This document shows positions 14,672 through 16,269 of a DNA stretch of 16,269 nucleotides, piece by piece (position 1 is the stretch's first letter; each line of letters opens with the position of its first letter). The notes under the pieces were generated by a model that ran no database searches, was not told the DNA's origin, and saw only the letters and a program-made list of their open reading frames with translations. Source of the DNA: Pseudomonadota bacterium. GTDB taxonomy: Bacteria; Pseudomonadota; Alphaproteobacteria; Rhizobiales; Rhizobiaceae. The DNA is taken from NCBI GenBank assembly GCA_023422735.1, contig JAFAGL010000239.1, forward strand, positions 1 through 16,269, given 5' to 3'. The translations under genes were made by a program, and so were the position numbers.

Positions 14672-16224
14672 CGATGCGCATCTACGTTCCCCGCGACTCC
14701 TTCGCCCTGGCATTGGGCGCGGACAAAGTGGCCGCCGCGATCAACAGCGAGGTGGCATCCCGTGGCCTCGACGCGGTGATTGTCCGCAACGGCTCGCGCG
14801 GCATGGCGTGGCTGGAGCCGCTGGTGGAGATCGAAACCGCTGGAAGGCGCGTGGCCTATGGACCCGTGACGTCGAAGGATGTCGCATCGCTGTTCGAAAA
14901 TGACCTGACAGAAAGCAGCGATCACCCGCTTTTCCTTGGTGATCCGGAAGAAATCCCTTTCCTCAAGCGTCAGCAGCGGCTGACCTTTGCGCGCTGCGGC
15001 ATCATCGATCCGCTTTCGCTGGACGATTATGAAGCGCATGGCGGTCTGGCCGGTTTGCGTAATGCACTGGCGATGGCGCCGGTGGAAATCATTGCGCAAG
15101 TCACCGAATCCGGTTTGCGCGGGCGGGGCGGCGCGGGCTTCCCGACGGGCATCAAATGGCAAACGGTGCATGATACGCAGGCCACGCAGAAATATATCGT
15201 TTGCAATGCCGACGAAGGCGACAGCGGCACTTTCGCCGATCGCATGATCATGGAAGGCGATCCCTTCCTGTTGATCGAGGGCATGGCGATTGCGGGCATC
15301 GCGACCGGCGCGACCCAAGGCTATATTTATATCCGTTCGGAATATCCCGAAGCGATCAAGGTCATGAATGAAGCGATCCTGATTGCCCGCAAGGCCGGTC
15401 TGCTTGGCTGGAACGTGCTGGGTTCGCCCAACATGTTCGACATGGAGGTGCGCGTCGGCGCAGGCGCTTATGTCTGCGGCGAGGAAACGGCACTGTTGAA
15501 CAGCCTCGAAGGCAAGCGCGGCGTGGTGCGGGCCAAACCGCCGCTACCGGCGATCGAAGGGCTGTTCGGCAAGCCCACGGTCATCAATAACTTGATCTCG
15601 CTGGCTTCCGTGCCGATCATCCTGAACAAAGGCGGTGCCTTCTACCGCGACTTCGGCATGGGCCGCTCACGCGGCACGATCCCCATCCAGATCGCCGGCA
15701 ATGTCCGTTATGGCGGGTTGTTTGAAGCCGCTTTCGGTTTGACGCTGGGCGAAATCGTCAACGACATCGCCGGCGGCACCGCAACCGGCCGGCCGATCAA
15801 GGCCGTACAGGTCGGCGGCCCGCTTGGCGCTTACTTCCCGCAGAGCCTGTTCGACACGCAATTCGACTATGAAGCCTTTGCAGCCAAAGGCGGGCTGATC
15901 GGCCATGCCGGCATCGTCGTGTTCGACGACACCGCCGACATGCTGAACCAGGCGCGGTTCGCCATGGAATTCTGCGCGGTCGAAAGCTGCGGCAAGTGCA
16001 CACCCTGCCGCATCGGCTCGACCCGCGGCGTGGAAACTCTGGATAAAGTGCGCGCGGGCATCGAGCCCGAACGGAACCTCGCGCTGGTCGAGGACCTTTG
16101 CAACACGATGAAGTTCGGCTCGCTCTGCGCACTCGGCGGTTCCACGCCCTATCCGGTGATGAGCGCGTTGACGCATTTTCCCGATGATTTTCGGCCGCAG
16201 GCGCTGCCGGTCGCGGCTGAATAG
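14668..16224 (+). CDS. fdsB: NAD-dependent formate dehydrogenase beta subunit (NuoF-like)
   Basis: A 518-residue flavoprotein that passes electrons from the formate dehydrogenase alpha subunit to NAD. Residues 1-75 are an N-terminal thioredoxin-like domain, as in FdsB, rather than plain NuoF. The FMN/NAD domain has GRGGAGFPTGIKW (152-164), NADEGDSGTFADR (180-192) and GAYVCGEETALLNSLEGKRG (266-285). The 4Fe-4S ligands are Cys441, Cys444 and Cys447 (SCGKCTPCRIG) and Cys487 (GSLCALGG). All expected residues are present and the length agrees with known FdsB. Coupled to fdsG by the ATGA overlap; fdsA starts 12 bases after its stop. Confidence 0.96.
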   Translation: MTMRIYVPRDSFALALGADKVAAAINSEVASRGLDAVIVRNGSRGMAWLEPLVEIETAGRRVAYGPVTSKDVASLFENDLTESSDHPLFLGDPEEIPFLKRQQRLTFARCGIIDPLSLDDYEAHGGLAGLRNALAMAPVEIIAQVTESGLRGRGGAGFPTGIKWQTVHDTQATQKYIVCNADEGDSGTFADRMIMEGDPFLLIEGMAIAGIATGATQGYIYIRSEYPEAIKVMNEAILIARKAGLLGWNVLGSPNMFDMEVRVGAGAYVCGEETALLNSLEGKRGVVRAKPPLPAIEGLFGKPTVINNLISLASVPIILNKGGAFYRDFGMGRSRGTIPIQIAGNVRYGGLFEAAFGLTLGEIVNDIAGGTATGRPIKAVQVGGPLGAYFPQSLFDTQFDYEAFAAKGGLIGHAGIVVFDDTADMLNQARFAMEFCAVESCGKCTPCRIGSTRGVETLDKVRAGIEPERNLALVEDLCNTMKFGSLCALGGSTPYPVMSALTHFPDDFRPQALPVAAE

Positions 16225-16236
16225 GGAGGAGGAACG

Positions 16237-16269
16237 ATGATGGGTCTGATCCACGAAATCGACTTTGGC
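16237..16269 (+). CDS. fdsA: NAD-dependent formate dehydrogenase alpha subunit, first 11 codons (partial)
   Basis: Two adjacent ATGs at 16237 and 16240, with GGGAGGAGGAA just upstream, open a frame reading MMGLIHEIDFG to the end of the window. The LI-x-EIDFG start matches the beginning of FdsA, the large molybdopterin subunit that oxidises formate. Position after fdsB agrees with the fdsGBACD order. Only 11 residues are visible, so the call rests mostly on context. Confidence 0.8.
   Translation, partial: MMGLIHEIDFG

Overview
The window looks like ordinary chromosome of an alphaproteobacterium, most likely of the Hyphomicrobiales (Rhizobiales). The evidence is a moderately high GC content with rhizobial-type codon use, an exbB-exbD-tonB cluster whose ExbB has a signal-peptide and Pro/Ala-rich N-terminal extension, a NodF/NodE-like acyl carrier protein and ketosynthase pair, a cysteine-free Mrp ATPase, and an fds-type NAD-linked formate dehydrogenase operon. 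I see no rRNA, tRNA, insertion sequence, prophage, integrase or CRISPR array. The genus cannot be fixed from the sequence alone.

Layout. The window opens with the last 41 codons of an ATP-dependent DNA ligase (+). It is followed by a YihY/BrkB-family membrane protein (-) and, divergent from it, a small exported protein of unknown function (+). Next comes a tight two-gene unit (+): an acyl carrier protein and a beta-ketoacyl-ACP synthase resembling NodF and NodE, with no nod genes around it. A nu-class-like (YfcG-type) glutathione S-transferase (+) converges on the NAD salvage pair pncA-pncB (-). A non-coding stretch of about 375 bases separates pncA from the divergent ferredoxin-NADP reductase gene fpr (+), which in turn converges on an alpha/beta-hydrolase lipoprotein (-).

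The minus strand then carries mrp and, after a 113-base gap, exbB-exbD-tonB, which energises outer-membrane iron uptake. A TGA-N9-TCA iron-responsive-operator-like dyad lies upstream of exbB and a strong hairpin lies downstream of tonB. Divergent from mrp is a VOC/PhnB-like protein (+), followed by a LysR-type regulator (+) and the start of an NAD-dependent molybdenum formate dehydrogenase operon, fdsG-fdsB-fdsA (+). The window ends 11 codons into fdsA. The gap between the LysR gene and fdsG holds an ATAG-N7-CTAT dyad and a perfect 14-bp palindrome, both candidate operators.

How the genes fit together. Several deal with redox and NAD economy: pncA and pncB feed NAD synthesis, fpr moves electrons between NADPH and ferredoxin or flavodoxin, and fds reduces NAD with formate. 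exbBD-tonB supplies iron uptake. The least ordinary items are the NodFE-like pair outside a nod cluster (with His instead of Asp before the phosphopantetheine Ser), the Mrp protein with no cysteines at all, and the two dyads before fdsG.
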